Positions 32,928-41,489 of a DNA stretch of 64,000 nt are shown here, piece by piece. The DNA is from SLHU01 sp009929975 (GTDB taxonomy: Bacteria; Bacillota; Clostridia; Saccharofermentanales; UBA5734): contig JAXGZQ010000002.1 of NCBI GenBank assembly GCA_040776905.1, positions 186,001 through 250,000 of the forward strand, written 5' to 3'. How positions within the stretch are numbered: position 1 is the first letter of the stretch; every line of letters starts with the position of its first letter. A program made the position numbers and the translations under genes. Under the pieces are notes generated by a model. The model had not been told where the DNA came from. It did not search any database and worked only from the letters and a program-made list of their open reading frames with translations.

Positions 32928-34394
32928 ATGAGAGTTAAAATATTTACAGAAGGTGGAAAAGATACAGGCTTAGGTCATATTTCAAGGTGTTCCTCTTTGT
33001 ATAACGAGATTGCTACTAGAGGTATTCTAGTGGATTTTATAGTCTATGGAGATATTGGGAAAATAAACTTTTTAAATTATATAAATATTATCAATGAAAA
33101 TTGGTTAGATAAAGAGTATCTACTCAACAATTCAACATTAGATGACTACATAATTGTAGACTCATATAAAGCCACTAAAGAAATCTATGATTTTATTTCA
33201 GAAAACACTAAAAAAGCATTATTCATTGATGATATAGGTAGGATTGCATATCCTGAAGGAATTATTTTAAACCCATCTTTAGATTCTAGTCATATTGATT
33301 ACTCATATTCTTCAAATAGCGTTTTATTATCTGGCCCAGAATACGTGATTTTAAGAGATCCATTTAGGGCTGTGAAAAGAGAAGGTATCTCAAATGAGGT
33401 TAAAAGAGTTCTTATTATGATGGGCGGAACTGACGTTAGAGGATTAACTCCTTTGATTATAGATAACATTTGTAGAAACATGCAAAATATAGAATTCAGT
33501 ATTGTGACGGGTTCTGAGGATTTGGAGAAAATCAAGTCACAGATTTCTGAAACGAATAATATTACTTTTCATAACAATCTGGATGCAGCTCATATGATGG
33601 AGTTAATGATGAGTTCTGACTTAGCTATTACTGCAGCAGGTCAGACCATTTATGAGTTGCTAGCTACGCAAACTCCTTTTGTAGCGGTCCAAGTGATAGA
33701 AAACCAAGAAAATAATATTAAATCACTGTTAAAATATAATCCTGAACAGATTGTATTAAGGCATGATGATTCAGATTTTCTAAGTAACTTGAATAAAGCT
33801 TTAGAAATATTCAGTGACGTCGAATATAGAAAAAACTATAACCGGAAATATACAGATCTTGTGGATGGATATGGCTCAAGGAGAATAGTAGATTATTTAT
33901 TTAAAAATGCAAATAAAGAGCATAAAATAAGTTTGAGGAAAGCCAAATCAGAAGACATCAAGGAAGTGTTTGATCTATCTAATCAAGACTACGTGAGACG
34001 GTACTCTATTAATAAAGATAAAATTGAATGGGCGGATCATGTAAAATGGTTTAATTTGGTTCTGGACGATAAAACCACGGTTTTTTATGTAGTAACAGAT
34101 AAAAATGAATCTTTTCTTGGTCAGATCCGGTATAAAATAACCGAAAACAGTGCAATAGTCAGTATAAGCTTATCTGAAAAATTAAAAGGCAAGGGTCTTT
34201 CAAAGGAGATATTAAGTAATAGTATTAAAAAGATATTTGACGAAGAAAAATCTGTAAAAGACATAATTGCTTTTGTTTCTGCAGATAATATCGCTTCAAA
34301 AAAAATATTTGAAGGGCTTAACTTTAAAAGACTCAAAGATGAAGATGGTATGATGAAGCTTATCCTAAAGAAGGAGGATTTTTATGTTAATTGA
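32928..34394 (+). CDS. Fused PseG hydrolase and GNAT acetyltransferase (PseH-like)
   Basis: 488 residues from ATG 32928. Residues about 1-325 are a PseG/SpsG-type GT-B-like nucleotide-sugar hydrolase (FTEGGKDTGLGHISRCSSL, IDDIGR, LIMMGGTDVRG, AITAAGQTIYELLATQTP in parts). Residues about 330-488 are a GNAT domain (ISLRKAKSEDIKEVFDLSN, LKGKGLSKEILSNSI, SADNIASKKIFEGLNFKR). Together they would cover N4-acetylation of the amino sugar and removal of UDP, steps normally done by separate PseH and PseG. No other acetyltransferase gene is present in the run, which supports the reading. It overlaps pseI by 11 bases. Confidence 0.88.
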   Translation: MRVKIFTEGGKDTGLGHISRCSSLYNEIATRGILVDFIVYGDIGKINFLNYINIINENWLDKEYLLNNSTLDDYIIVDSYKATKEIYDFISENTKKALFIDDIGRIAYPEGIILNPSLDSSHIDYSYSSNSVLLSGPEYVILRDPFRAVKREGISNEVKRVLIMMGGTDVRGLTPLIIDNICRNMQNIEFSIVTGSEDLEKIKSQISETNNITFHNNLDAAHMMELMMSSDLAITAAGQTIYELLATQTPFVAVQVIENQENNIKSLLKYNPEQIVLRHDDSDFLSNLNKALEIFSDVEYRKNYNRKYTDLVDGYGSRRIVDYLFKNANKEHKISLRKAKSEDIKEVFDLSNQDYVRRYSINKDKIEWADHVKWFNLVLDDKTTVFYVVTDKNESFLGQIRYKITENSAIVSISLSEKLKGKGLSKEILSNSIKKIFDEEKSVKDIIAFVSADNIASKKIFEGLNFKRLKDEDGMMKLILKKEDFYVN

Positions 34395-35418
34395 TAATTT
34401 TAACATTAATGAAAAGATATTTATTATTGCCGAGTTGTCAGCAAATCACGGACATGATATCAATATTGCGAAAGACACAATAAAAGCAGCTAAAGAAGCA
34501 GGAGCTGATGCAATTAAGATACAAACATACACAGCTGATACACTTACTATTGATTGTAATAATGAGTATTTCAAATTGGATAGCGGGACTATTTGGGATG
34601 GACGTACTCTTTACGACTTATATAGTGAAGCATACACTCCATGGGAATGGCAAAAAGAATTGATGGAGTATGCCAATAGCATTGGTCTTATTTTCTTCTC
34701 CACTCCTTTTGATAAAACGGCGGTAGATTTTCTTGAGGAATTAGATGTGCCTGTTTATAAAGTAGCTTCTTTTGAAATTATGGATATTCCATTGATTGAG
34801 TACATTGCTTCAAAGGGTAAGCCTATGATTATGTCTACTGGTGTTGCTTCATTAAGCGATATTGAAGAAGCTGTTAACGCTTGTAAACGTACGGGAAATG
34901 ATCAAATTATATTATTGAAGTGCACATCATCATACCCAGCAAAAATTGAGGATTCTAATTTAAATACAATTCCAAACATGAAAGAAACATTTGGTGTTGA
35001 AATTGGGCTATCGGATCATACTCTAGGCATTACAGTGCCAGTAGTATCAGTCGCATTAGGTGCTAAAGTGATTGAGAAGCACTTTATTTTAGATAAATCA
35101 ATAGGTGGTCCTGATGCAAGTTTTTCACTTGAACCTCAAGAATTTAAGCAAATGGTTGATTCAGTAAGAGATGCTGAAAAGGCCTTAGGTAAAGTGGATT
35201 ATAGTATGAGTGAGAAGAAAGAGAACAGTAGATTATTAGGTAGATCTCTATTTGTTGTTAAAGATATTAAAGCAGGAGAAAAATTCACTGAAGAAAATGT
35301 TAGGTCGATTAGACCTGGTTATGGCTTGCCTCCTAAACACTATAATGAAATAATTAATAGAGAAGCTATTATAAACATAAAAAGAGGTACTCCATTAGGC
35401 TGGGGCTTAGTTAAGTGA
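34384..35418 (+). CDS. pseI: Pseudaminic acid synthase
   Basis: 344 residues: a NeuB-type TIM barrel (about 1-275) and a C-terminal antifreeze-like SAF domain (about 285-344, RSLFVVKDIKAGEKFTEENV). The IAELSANHG motif near residues 15-23 is the form seen in PseI rather than sialic acid synthases. It condenses the 2,4-diacetamido sugar with phosphoenolpyruvate to give pseudaminic acid. AAGGAGG lies 6 bases before the ATG, inside the end of the previous gene. Confidence 0.93.
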   Translation: MLIDNFNINEKIFIIAELSANHGHDINIAKDTIKAAKEAGADAIKIQTYTADTLTIDCNNEYFKLDSGTIWDGRTLYDLYSEAYTPWEWQKELMEYANSIGLIFFSTPFDKTAVDFLEELDVPVYKVASFEIMDIPLIEYIASKGKPMIMSTGVASLSDIEEAVNACKRTGNDQIILLKCTSSYPAKIEDSNLNTIPNMKETFGVEIGLSDHTLGITVPVVSVALGAKVIEKHFILDKSIGGPDASFSLEPQEFKQMVDSVRDAEKALGKVDYSMSEKKENSRLLGRSLFVVKDIKAGEKFTEENVRSIRPGYGLPPKHYNEIINREAIINIKRGTPLGWGLVK

Positions 35419-35479
35419 TATACAAATAATAGATTTTATCCTTACAAGTTATAATCAAAAGCGAGGTGAACCAAACCAA

Positions 35480-36478
35480 ATGAAGATATTAGTAACCGGA
35501 GGCCTAGGCTTTATTGGCAGCCATACAACAATAGAACTAATTAAAAATAACCATACCGTAATAATAGCCGATAACCTTATCAACTCAAAGATTGAAGTGC
35601 TGGACAAGCTATCTACCATAACTGGATTCAAGCCATCTTTCTATCAAATCGATGTGACGGATGAAGCTAAGGTAGAGGAAATCTTCAATAATCATAACAT
35701 CGATGGTGTGATTCACTTCGCTGGTCTTAAGGCTGTAGGAGAGTCTGTATCCAAACCACTTGAGTATTATTATAATAACTTGGTAAGTACGATGGTGCTT
35801 AGCAAGATGTGTATAAAATACGGAGTGGACAAGTTCGTTTTCAGCTCATCTGCAACAGTTTATGGTGATCAGTCATCCCCGCTGAAAGAAGATATGGAGC
35901 TTAAGAAGACAACCAATCCGTATGGTGAAACTAAAGCTATGAGTGAGAGGATCTTGACGGATACAGCTCATGCTAACGGTGAATTTGCAGTTAGTCTATT
36001 ACGATATTTCAATCCAGTAGGTGCTCATGAGAGTGGATTGATTGGTGAGGATCCTAATGGAATACCAAATAATTTGATGCCTTTCGTCACGAAGGTCGCT
36101 AAAGGGCAATTGGAGAAGTTGAGTGTATTTGGAAATGACTATGATACAATAGATGGGACAGGCGTTCGTGATTATATCCATGTGGTTGATCTTGCCAAAG
36201 GTCATGTAAAGGCCATTGAGAACCTTAAAGATGGTGTTAATATCTATAATCTGGGAACAGGACGAGGTACTTCCGTATTAGAACTAGTGAATGCCTTTAT
36301 GAAGGTTATTGATATTGATGTTCCTTATGAAATCATAGGAAGACGTCCGGGCGATATTGCGACCTGTTTTGCGGATGCAAGCAAAGCTGAGAAGGAGTTA
36401 GGCTGGAAGGCTGAGTTGACTGTTGAGGACATGGTCCGAGATGCCTGGAAGTTTGAGCAGAACAATGGTGTTATATGA
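35480..36478 (+). CDS. galE: UDP-glucose 4-epimerase
   Basis: 332 residues, extended SDR with GGLGFIGSH (residues 7-15), SSSATVYGD, YxxxK in NPYGETK and C-terminal GRRPGDIATCFADASKAEKELGW (in parts), all typical of GalE. It provides UDP-galactose, or UDP-GalNAc, for the repeat unit. It is slightly richer in GC than the pse genes. The next gene, with a TIR domain, begins 18 bases later. Confidence 0.93.
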   Translation: MKILVTGGLGFIGSHTTIELIKNNHTVIIADNLINSKIEVLDKLSTITGFKPSFYQIDVTDEAKVEEIFNNHNIDGVIHFAGLKAVGESVSKPLEYYYNNLVSTMVLSKMCIKYGVDKFVFSSSATVYGDQSSPLKEDMELKKTTNPYGETKAMSERILTDTAHANGEFAVSLLRYFNPVGAHESGLIGEDPNGIPNNLMPFVTKVAKGQLEKLSVFGNDYDTIDGTGVRDYIHVVDLAKGHVKAIENLKDGVNIYNLGTGRGTSVLELVNAFMKVIDIDVPYEIIGRRPGDIATCFADASKAEKELGWKAELTVEDMVRDAWKFEQNNGVI

Positions 36479-36496
36479 TCTTTTGGAGGTGATGTA

Positions 36497-37282
36497 ATGA
36501 TCTTCCTTTCCCATAATCATAAAGATAAAATTATTGTAGAGCAAATCGCAATTAGACTTAGAGATATATTTGGCGAAGAAAAAGTCTTTTATGATTCTTG
36601 GTCAATGCAACCAGGTGATGGTATTATTGATAAAATGAATGATGGGTTGAGTGAATGCAAGTTATTTCTATTTTTTGTCTCGAAGAATAGTCTTCAAAGT
36701 AATATGGTGAAGTTAGAATGGCAGAATGCAGTCATTAAAGCCACAAAAGGTGAAACTAAGATTATTCCAGTAAAATTAGATGATTGTTTAATGCCTGCGA
36801 TATTATTGCAAAGCTTATATATAGATTTGTTTGGACACGGTCTAGAAGTAGCTTTAAGACAAATAGTAGATGTGGTTTCGGGTCGAAATACATTTCAGCC
36901 AGGAGTGCAAGAATTCTCTAATATAAGAGCTTATACTTATAATGAAGGCAGTAAAATTATTATTGAGTGTCACGCAGAACATTACTTAGAGCCGATATCA
37001 AGTTTTATATTCTTAGTGACTAATAGTCAGAATGAATTAGCATTTAATTGTAGATCGAGTGCTATGGTTAGGACTGGATTTAACGAAAACCTTAAGTTGA
37101 ACAATGGGAAAATGTTTAATGGACAATTGATGGCAATTGAAAAAGCTACTGTACCAGGATTCCCTTTTATAATTGATGTTGAACCTAAAGAAGGAATTCA
37201 GGTCAATTTGGTTGGCGTTATGCATGAAAAGAAAATGAACGAATGGGTAATGATACCATTAGTTCATGGTAAGAAAAGATGA
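36497..37282 (+). CDS. TIR-domain protein with a C-terminal beta-rich region
   Basis: 261 residues. The first ~125 form a TIR/TIR_2 domain: FLSHNHKD (box 1), KVFYDSWSMQPGDGIIDKMN (BB-loop area), LFLFFVSKNSLQSNMVKLEW, IIPVKLDD. In NADase TIRs an acidic residue usually precedes the L-x-P-G part of this loop; here it reads DSWSMQPG, so catalysis is uncertain. The C-terminal 130 residues are beta-rich and not recognised. GGAGGTGATG directly upstream gives a very strong ribosome site, 18 bases after galE. Bacterial TIR proteins mostly act in phage defence or as toxins. A small protein gene follows 36 bases later. Confidence 0.82.
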   Translation: MIFLSHNHKDKIIVEQIAIRLRDIFGEEKVFYDSWSMQPGDGIIDKMNDGLSECKLFLFFVSKNSLQSNMVKLEWQNAVIKATKGETKIIPVKLDDCLMPAILLQSLYIDLFGHGLEVALRQIVDVVSGRNTFQPGVQEFSNIRAYTYNEGSKIIIECHAEHYLEPISSFIFLVTNSQNELAFNCRSSAMVRTGFNENLKLNNGKMFNGQLMAIEKATVPGFPFIIDVEPKEGIQVNLVGVMHEKKMNEWVMIPLVHGKKR

Positions 37283-37318
37283 GTTAGTACCACGAGTTGG
37301 TTGATGGGGGGCTATATT

Positions 37319-37609
37319 ATGGATTATCCTATTTGGACGTTAAGTGGAAGATTTTGTGGTAAAGTTATCGATGATCAGGTCTATGATCAAGATGGGCATC
37401 ATGTTGGATACATTGATGAATCTAGGATATACTCTGTTAGAACAGGTAGAGTAATTGGTGAATTTTATCGGGAAGATAGAGTAGGAATTCGAACTTCAAA
37501 AAGTTACCCAATAAGAGGGGCTAGAGGCGTAAGAGGTTCTAGAGGTTTTGGAAGAAGGGGCAATAAAGGTGGAATTAGTCCTGGCGGATGGTCAGATCCT
37601 GAATTTTAG
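37319..37609 (+). CDS. Small repeat protein (beta-flower-like) paired with the TIR gene
   Basis: 96 residues from ATG 37319 (GGGGGG 7 bases upstream; an ATG at 37304 has no ribosome site). The first 55 residues contain four short units of the form G-x-x-V/I-x-D/E with aromatic ends (LSGRFCGKVID, VYDQDGHHVGYID, IYSVRTGRVIGEFY), like proteins described as 4-fold beta flowers. The tail is Arg/Gly-rich (GARGVRGSRGFGRRGNKGG), suggesting nucleic-acid or membrane contact. Function is unknown; adjacency to a TIR gene suggests partner, sensor or regulator, which is inference. Confidence 0.68.
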   Translation: MDYPIWTLSGRFCGKVIDDQVYDQDGHHVGYIDESRIYSVRTGRVIGEFYREDRVGIRTSKSYPIRGARGVRGSRGFGRRGNKGGISPGGWSDPEF

Positions 37610-38046
37610 ACAACTATAGTGATTTTGATTTGAAAATGTAAAAATGATATATCTATGTCGCCTCTGATACCCATTAACCACTAAAGACAACAGTGCAAAC
37701 CGTGGTGTCAGTCACGAGTTTATGAAGCTTTGAGTTATTAGTTTTAATTTCATCAACTCCCCAACTCCCCAAGAAACTTTTCATCCACATAAGTAAATTT
37801 TGGGAATCTTATATGAGGCGTTAGAAGTAATAAGGGTTACATCAACTAAAGCTTAGATTTGAGAGGTGCCGGGCACGGACAAGTGGACAAATGGACAAGT
37901 TGATTAGGGTGATGGAGAGATGAGCAGCTATACAGAATAAACAGATAGGCAAATAGGCTGGTATCAAGATCAGTAGTGACGATGATATTCGAGATGGGGT
38001 CATTTTAGCTCAATCTGGTTGATATGCATGATTACTTTGACATCCC

Positions 38047-38150
38047 TGATAAGCAGTGATGGTAAATATCCCAGATAAGCAGTGATTCTGGTTGAGCAGT
38101 TCGACACCATGATTAGCAGTGATGGTAACTTTTCAGATAGGCAGTGAAAG
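38047..38150 (+). repeat. Four spaced copies of an AGATAAGCAGTGAT-type word
   Basis: Copies begin at 38047 (TGATAAGCAGTGATGGTAA), 38073 (AGATAAGCAGTGATTCTGG), 38110 (TGATTAGCAGTGATGGTAA) and 38135 (AGATAGGCAGTGAAAG). Start-to-start distances are 26, 37 and 25 bases, giving two pairs. They lie just downstream of the recombinase gene and could be protein-binding sites at one end of its element. Confidence 0.75.
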
Positions 38151-38153
38151 AGA

Positions 38154-38189
38154 ACGGGCATTTTTAGTTGCAGAGATGTCCGTTTTTTT
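38154..38189 (+). terminator. Rho-independent terminator at the end of the capsule island
   Basis: ACGGGCAT (38154-38161) pairs with ATGTCCGT (38176-38183) with one G-U pair, then a run of seven T. It would end plus-strand transcripts coming from the TIR gene pair. Confidence 0.75.
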
Positions 38190-38190
38190 A

Positions 38191-38226
38191 CCGTGAGTAT
38201 GACGTAAGGATAAATACAACGTATGA
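38191..38226 (+). repeat. Island-edge repeat, right-hand copy
   Basis: CCGTGAGTATGACGTAAGGA followed by TAAATACAACGTATGA, matching the copies at 20984-21243. It directly follows the terminator. Confidence 0.65.
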
Positions 38227-38258
38227 ATATATGCTCATATGAACATATATAGTAGACT

Positions 38259-41200
38259 TTAAACAAGCGGGAGTTTATGCAAATTTATCTCGCTCATAAC
38301 GACTTTTTCACTGTAATTAAAGCAAAAATTACACTGAATCGTTGACTGATTGAAGATTTCAACTGATTCTATCATATTTTCGAATATATCAGTTCTGAAC
38401 GAAATACGCTCACGATTAGGATCAAAATCAGGAACGCCATCAAGTGTATGGGACAGGCGATTAAGATAGTCGATCGTATCGATAGCTGTTTTTTTACTAT
38501 GTTCAAGTTGATTGAGCTGCTCATCAATAGAGATGATATCTACCGTTGCGACAATGATTCGATCAATCAACTGGATGTTATTCTCTTTCTCTGTCGTGAC
38601 ATAGGTGTTGATTTTATGGAACAACTGATCTTTTTGTAATTCCAGCTGGGTGATGGATTGATCAATAGAGGAATCTGGGGTGATGGCTTTAATGTATGTA
38701 TCAACTTGTGTCTGCCATTGGTTATGATGTTTCATTCGCATCAAGGCGATCATGATTCCATGCTCGATGATTTCCTGACGGATCGACTTCAAATGGCAGC
38801 GTTCAAATCGAACCGTCTGGATGCTGGCTTTACATTTCCAGTATGAATACACCTGATCTTTATAGGTATGCCTTCGATGAAACATACCGTGTTGACACAG
38901 ACCACAGATCAGATGATCCCTGAATAGTGTTTGTCGTTTGGCCTGATCATCGGTCAAATCCGACTGAGTGCTTTGATCACGCTTGTGCCTGCTTCTGCTT
39001 TCCGATACACTCCGTGCCATCTCCCAGGTCGCTTGATCAATGATGGCCGGATGATGATCTTCAATCAAGTAACGATCTGTTTCGCCTCGGTTGGTTCTGC
39101 GTTTATCGCTGGTCAAGTCGGGTTTGAACAACCTGGCATAGAGATGATGCCCGCGATAGGCGATATTGTTGATCATACGATAAACGGTAGCTGGTCGCCA
39201 ATGGCGATGACTTCCGTGGGTTGGAATGTTCTCCTTTGTCAATTGCAGAGCGATCGCGTAGGGTGTTTGACCGTCATTATAGGAATGGAAGATTCGGCGG
39301 ATGATGTTGGCCTGGTCGTCCTTGATCATCCATTCGCCGTTCAAATTTTTCGTGTAGCCATAGGGAAGCAGACCAGGATGTTGATAGGTTCCGTTGGTGA
39401 TCGATTTGATATTGCTCCAGCGGATATTTTCACTGGTCGAATAGGCTTCGTTCTGAGCGACAGCCGAATGCAGGGACAACATGAAATCACATTGAGTTGA
39501 GTCTGAGCGAAGCGATTCATTTTCGAAAAGAACCGTGACAGGATGAGCCAAGGATTTCAGCTGTCTGACCGTTGCCAGAACATCGACAACATTGCGTCCG
39601 AAGCGGGAGACCGATTTGGTGATGATCAGATCAAAGCGGCCGGATTTCGCGTCATCAATCATCTGCTGAAAACCACTACGGCGATGGATTGATAGTCCTG
39701 ATTTGCCGTGATCCGAGTAGATCCCGGCAAATTCATAATTCGGATGTGTCATGATCAGATGCGTATAGGTGGCGATTTGGCGAGCCAGACTTGAGATGTG
39801 CTGCTCTTCCGCCGCCGATGTCCGGCAATACGCGCACACACGAATTTTGTCATTCAGCTTGGATTGGAAAGAGCGCAATAACGGATTAATCTGCAAAGTG
39901 GATTGAGCAATCACGGCCTTTTCATTGGCTGGTACAACAATGGGTTCATCGGTATGGATTTGTCGGGTCTCCAGAGTTGTATCACTTGTCTTCCTCAACG
40001 GCATCATGGCCAGCTGGCAATGGCCGATTTCGGTCCGCCGCTGGTCATGCCAGATCATCAGCGCATCATCGGGGGAGAAGACCTCAGCAGTGGGGATGAG
40101 CGCACAGGCTTCTTCCAACAAAAGGTCAGTGATGAAAACATCTAGTGAGGGAACGGTTGAAAGATGATCCGCCAGTTTCAGCCGAATTGACTGGTCCTTT
40201 TCAGCGACCGCCAGATGCTGCTCAAACTGCTGAAAATCACGCTCCAGAGATTGCTTCTGATGATTTAACTCAGTATCACCATGAGTGGATCGTATTCGTT
40301 GACCGATTTTCGCGATCTCAATGATTCGCCGGAGACGTTCTTCTTCAGCATGATCGAGATCGCAGGAGCGAAGAAGATCTGAGCGCATCAGCGGTATGGC
40401 CTGGTCGTTTTCAGGCGCATAGCGTTGTCGGATCGCTTGCCGGGATAGATCCAGCCACTGAGCGTCTCTCAGTCGGCTGGAAGGACAAAACTGCCTGTTT
40501 TTGCGCCGCGTGGCACAGACCAATGAGAATCCTTGTGTTCTTTTCTGAATCAAGACGTAATTGGCACTACAATGACCGCAACGGAGACGACCGGATAAAG
40601 GATTGAGCTTAGGCGGAGAGGAGGCTTCTGTTCGAGGCGTATACCGTTGTCTGATGATGGCCTGAGCCTGATCGAAGTGATCCTGACTGATGATGGCAGG
40701 GTGGCTGTTGGTGACCATAATGGCATCAGGCGGTGGACTCATATCTGTTTGCAAGTCAGCCAGCTTCGAGGGCTTCTTGATGATTCTGGAGTTGCCGGTA
40801 TATTTGATATTGCTGAGGAGACGCGTCAGGTTGTTCCTTGTCCAGACCGGTTCACCATGAAGTGTCTGAATCCCATGGATCGCCAGATCATTGATGATGT
40901 CGGTATAGCTTTTTCCACTAATGAATTGATTAAAGATGCTTTTCACAATAGCGGCTTCTTCAGGGATGGGGTCCAACATCTGATTCTGGCCGCTGCCGAT
41001 GACCCGATAGCCGTAAAGACGGCGAAATTTCGGTTTTCCGGCCAGTGCCCGTCGATTATACGCCCAGGCAATGTTCTGCGAAATATTGACGGCTTCCTGC
41101 TGCGCGATGGCCGCGTACATGGTGAGAATGAACTCGTTATCCGCTTCACTCATCCGGATCCCTTCTTTTTCAAAGATGACATCGATGTGAAGCTGGCGCA

Positions 41201-41489
41201 GCGTTCGCAAGACACCGAGCAGATCGTGTGTGTTGCGGGAAAATCTGGAAATACTTTTGGTGATGATCAGGTCGATTCTGCCTTCATTACAATGACGCAG
41301 CAGCCGTTGAAAACTGGTCCGATGCTTCATGCCGGTCCCCGAAAGCCCTCGGTCAGAGTAGATTCCCTGCAGGTGCCAGTCAGGCTGATTCTGAACAAGA
41401 TCAATATAGGCCAGGATCTGGTTCTCCAACGACCTGAGGCTGACATCAAAATCGGTACTGACCCGGCAATAGATCGCGACCCGCTTCAT
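38259..41489 (-). CDS. Tandem fusion of two large serine recombinases
   Basis: 1076 residues containing two complete recombinase units. Unit 1: resolvase domain with YCRVST (nucleophile Ser11) and SRFSRN (81-86), recombinase domain (about 155-290), zinc ribbon (CGHC at 304-307 with two later Cys), helical linker. Unit 2: YCRTSA (Ser558), SRFGRN (628-633), recombinase domain (about 705-840), zinc ribbon (CGLC), coiled coil. Large serine recombinases are normally single 450-600 residue chains that cut and exchange DNA as tetramers. Catalytic serines and arginines are kept in both halves. The start overlaps the upstream gene by 4 bases (ATGA), so expression is coupled. Confidence 0.9.
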   Translation of the reverse strand: MKRVAIYCRVSTDFDVSLRSLENQILAYIDLVQNQPDWHLQGIYSDRGLSGTGMKHRTSFQRLLRHCNEGRIDLIITKSISRFSRNTHDLLGVLRTLRQLHIDVIFEKEGIRMSEADNEFILTMYAAIAQQEAVNISQNIAWAYNRRALAGKPKFRRLYGYRVIGSGQNQMLDPIPEEAAIVKSIFNQFISGKSYTDIINDLAIHGIQTLHGEPVWTRNNLTRLLSNIKYTGNSRIIKKPSKLADLQTDMSPPPDAIMVTNSHPAIISQDHFDQAQAIIRQRYTPRTEASSPPKLNPLSGRLRCGHCSANYVLIQKRTQGFSLVCATRRKNRQFCPSSRLRDAQWLDLSRQAIRQRYAPENDQAIPLMRSDLLRSCDLDHAEEERLRRIIEIAKIGQRIRSTHGDTELNHQKQSLERDFQQFEQHLAVAEKDQSIRLKLADHLSTVPSLDVFITDLLLEEACALIPTAEVFSPDDALMIWHDQRRTEIGHCQLAMMPLRKTSDTTLETRQIHTDEPIVVPANEKAVIAQSTLQINPLLRSFQSKLNDKIRVCAYCRTSAAEEQHISSLARQIATYTHLIMTHPNYEFAGIYSDHGKSGLSIHRRSGFQQMIDDAKSGRFDLIITKSVSRFGRNVVDVLATVRQLKSLAHPVTVLFENESLRSDSTQCDFMLSLHSAVAQNEAYSTSENIRWSNIKSITNGTYQHPGLLPYGYTKNLNGEWMIKDDQANIIRRIFHSYNDGQTPYAIALQLTKENIPTHGSHRHWRPATVYRMINNIAYRGHHLYARLFKPDLTSDKRRTNRGETDRYLIEDHHPAIIDQATWEMARSVSESRSRHKRDQSTQSDLTDDQAKRQTLFRDHLICGLCQHGMFHRRHTYKDQVYSYWKCKASIQTVRFERCHLKSIRQEIIEHGIMIALMRMKHHNQWQTQVDTYIKAITPDSSIDQSITQLELQKDQLFHKINTYVTTEKENNIQLIDRIIVATVDIISIDEQLNQLEHSKKTAIDTIDYLNRLSHTLDGVPDFDPNRERISFRTDIFENMIESVEIFNQSTIQCNFCFNYSEKVVMSEINLHKLPLV

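Larger units (their letters stand above)
37610..38258. other. Intergenic stretch with repeats between the capsule island and the recombinase element
   Basis: 649 bases with no accepted gene. It includes a short palindrome GTGCCGGGCAC (about 37867-37877), the tandem-like words GGACAAGTGGACAAATGGAC, four copies of a GATAAGCAGTGAT-type word (38047-38150), a terminator (38154-38189), and one island-edge repeat (38191-38226). Confidence 0.6.
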
